DNA of 8,134 bases from NCBI GenBank assembly GCA_036003365.1, contig DASYSL010000098.1, positions 1 through 8,134 on the forward strand, given 5' to 3'. Each line of letters opens with the position of its first letter. The stretch's first letter is position 1. The DNA is from DASYSL01 sp036003365. Its GTDB lineage: Bacteria; Eisenbacteria; RBG-16-71-46; DASYSL01. Position numbers and translations under genes: made by a program. The notes beneath the pieces were generated by a model. It made no database searches, was not told the DNA's origin, and worked only from the letters and a program-made list of their open reading frames with translations. Positions 6,925-8,134 of the stretch are shown here, one piece after another.

Positions 6925-7775
6925 GGGATCACCTGGCCGGCCACCTTGATCACGAGCGTCTGGCCGCGCCGGATGCGCGAGCCGGGAAGTGGGATCTGTT
7001 CGACGATCGACGCGAACTTGCCCTCGCCCACCACCTGCACCACGAAGCCGAGCGCTTCGAGATCGCTTCTCACCGTCTTGATATCGCGCCCGAGCAAGTC
7101 GGGCATCAGGTAGGTCTCGCCCGGCGTGCCGCGGCTCACCAGCACGCTCACCGCCGCGTTCTTGTTCACCACCGATTGCGCGCCCGGCTCCGTGGCCACC
7201 ACGAGCCCCTGCCCGACTTCGTCCGAGTAGGCCTCGACCACGTCGCCGAGTGCGAGCCCGGAGCGCGAGAGCAGAAGTCCTGCGCCGCGCTTCGACTCGC
7301 CGTAGAGCGCGGGCACCGACATGAATTCCTCGCCCAGGCTCACGAGCACGCTGATGGGTCGGCCACGGCGCACGACATCGTTGGCCGGCGGGTCCTGCCA
7401 GATGACGAAGCCTTTGGGCACCTGGGGATCGTACTGCTCGCCGCGCACCGAGAGGCGGAGCCCGAGCGGATCGAGCACGCTCGCGGCCTGACGCAGGTTG
7501 AGATTCTGCAGGTCGGGCACGCGCGTCTCGGTGCCGCGATGCACCCAGCGCGGCATCACGACTTCGTTGAAGAGTGCCAACCCGGTGAAGAAGGCGGCGA
7601 TGGCGACGAATGCGGTGGTGAGAAACGGGCGCAGCTTGGCGAACCAGCTCGAGCGGCGCGGAGGAGGCTGTGCCTCGAACTCGGGAGCCAGCGCGACGGG
7701 CTCGGCTTCGGCGACCGGTGTCTCGGCGGGCTCGCCCGCTTGGCTCGGCCGTCTTCTGCGGCCTCGCCGGGTCAT
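6921..7775 (-). CDS. Bitopic membrane protein with three PASTA domains, no kinase domain
   Basis: This is a 284-residue protein. It has a very basic cytoplasmic start (MTRRGRRRRP), a Pro/Glu/Ala-rich segment to about residue 40, one membrane helix (about 51-72, FLTTAFVAIAAFFTGLALF), and an extracytoplasmic part made of three PASTA repeats: about 82-149 (RVPDLQNLNLRQAASVL, ending in PISVLVSLG), 150-216 (VPALYGESKRGAGLLL, ending in VSVLVSRG) and 219-281 (MPDLLGRDIKTVRSDLE, ending in LVIKVAG). PASTA modules bind peptidoglycan fragments or beta-lactams, or act as spacers in Ser/Thr kinases and PBPs; there is neither kinase nor transpeptidase here. The ATG at 7775 is chosen because it overlaps the rsmB stop (ATGA), has AGGAA 5 nt upstream, and codon-consistent protein begins there; extending the frame upstream gives only Arg-rich shadow sequence antiparallel in sense to rsmB codons. 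It overlaps rpe downstream by 4 nt. It is probably a cell-envelope sensor or scaffold; function unproven. Confidence 0.85.
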   Translation of the reverse strand: MTRRGRRRRPSQAGEPAETPVAEAEPVALAPEFEAQPPPRRSSWFAKLRPFLTTAFVAIAAFFTGLALFNEVVMPRWVHRGTETRVPDLQNLNLRQAASVLDPLGLRLSVRGEQYDPQVPKGFVIWQDPPANDVVRRGRPISVLVSLGEEFMSVPALYGESKRGAGLLLSRSGLALGDVVEAYSDEVGQGLVVATEPGAQSVVNKNAAVSVLVSRGTPGETYLMPDLLGRDIKTVRSDLEALGFVVQVVGEGKFASIVEQIPLPGSRIRRGQTLVIKVAGQVIP

Positions 7776-8134
7776 GCGCGTTCCTGGCGCGTGAAGCGCG
7801 CGGCGAACGAGCCGTCGGTGCCGTGCACGTGCGGCAGGCACATGAGGAATCCTTCGGGCGTCACCACCTCGGCCGGAAGCACCTGGTGCGCGTCGAAGAT
7901 CGTGAACTGGGGATGCGTCTCGAGAAAGCGGTGCACGACGGCGGTCGTCTCCTCGGGCTCGAACGAGCACACACTGTACACGAGAGTTCCGCCCGGGCGG
8001 ACGGCTTTGGCGCCCGCGTCGAGGAGCTCGTCCTGCACGCGCGGCATGGTCTCGAAGAGATCGGGCTTCTTGCGCCAGCGCGCGTTGGCGCGGCGGGCCA
8101 GCACGCCAAAGCCGGAGCACGGCGCATCGACCAG
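7772..8134 (-). CDS. rsmB: 16S rRNA (cytosine-967-C5)-methyltransferase RsmB, C-terminal part
   Basis: The reading frame is open to the right edge, giving the last 120 residues; the start and the NusB-like RNA-binding domain lie outside the window. The visible part begins in motif IV of the SAM-dependent m5C methyltransferases, LVDAPCSGFGVLARR, with the PC cysteine. It continues through a RWRKKPDLFETMPRVQDELL helix to motif VI, GGTLVYSVCSFEPEE, whose Cys is the expected covalent nucleophile. The tail PHVHGTDGSFAARFTRQ matches the usual HGTDGFFAAR ending of the family. RsmB methylates C967 of 16S rRNA using SAM. The neighbourhood supports RsmB over other m5C methyltransferases such as RsmF, because rsmB is commonly linked to fmt upstream and to PASTA and rpe genes downstream. 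Its TGA overlaps the start of the PASTA gene (ATGA), so the three genes form a translationally coupled chain. Confidence 0.9.
   Translation of the reverse strand: MVDAPCSGFGVLARRANARWRKKPDLFETMPRVQDELLDAGAKAVRPGGTLVYSVCSFEPEETTAVVHRFLETHPQFTIFDAHQVLPAEVVTPEGFLMCLPHVHGTDGSFAARFTRQERA
7781..7785 (-). promoter_or_regulatory. Ribosome binding site deciding the PASTA-protein start
   Basis: AGGAA on the - strand lies inside the last codons of rsmB, 5 nt before the ATG at 7775. Together with the ATGA overlap it supports this start over the much longer in-frame extension toward 8120, which would duplicate coding use of the rsmB region. Confidence 0.5.

Noticed and set aside
7776..8120. N-terminal extension of the PASTA protein frame toward 8120
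   Set aside because: This stretch encodes the conserved C-terminus of RsmB in another frame, while the extension reads as Arg-rich shadow sequence; the ATGA overlap and AGGAA site support the start at 7775.

Overview
This 8.1 kb window comes from a GC-rich bacterial chromosome (roughly two-thirds GC by eye, with strong G/C preference at third codon positions, which creates many long antisense and out-of-frame shadow ORFs). It holds seven protein-coding genes, two of them cut by the window edges. I see no tRNA, rRNA, CRISPR array, insertion sequence or phage gene. The linkage rsmB - PASTA membrane protein - rpe recalls the fmt/rsmB/PASTA-kinase/rpe neighbourhood of many bacteria. Together with the large MGH1/GH63-like 'glucosidase' and an archaeal/bacterial-type glycogen debranching enzyme, it fits a free-living, possibly soil or sediment, GC-rich lineage (for example Gemmatimonadota, Eisenbacteria-like or myxobacterial/deltaproteobacterial relatives). 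That placement is inference only.

Layout. Positions 1-4299 (+ strand) are a carbohydrate-degradation pair: a large MGH1/GH63-like glucosidase (5' end outside the window) and an amylo-alpha-1,6-glucosidase (GDE), joined by a 4-nt ATGA stop/start overlap. From 4335 to the right edge everything is on the - strand. Read in its transcription direction from the right edge: rsmB (3' part only), a bitopic three-PASTA protein, rpe (all joined by 4-nt overlaps), then after 36 nt a PhnB-like VOC protein ended by a strong intrinsic terminator at 5564-5595. Beyond the terminator is a secreted two-domain beta-sandwich protein (3-keto-disaccharide hydrolase/DUF1080-like), which converges on the GDE gene across a 35-nt gap.

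How the genes work together. The + strand pair probably trims alpha-glucans, maltooligosaccharides or glycosyl-conjugates to free sugars in the cytoplasm. The secreted DUF1080-like protein is carbohydrate-themed and adjacent, but transcribed from the other side, so a shared pathway is only a guess. The - strand chain is a housekeeping operon: 16S rRNA m5C methylation, a cell-envelope sensor or scaffold, and the pentose-phosphate epimerase. The oddest items are a roughly 34-residue insertion at the active-site mouth of Rpe, with several changes in its active-site loops, and the PASTA protein that lacks a kinase domain. I did not find convincing evidence of a wholly new biological system here.
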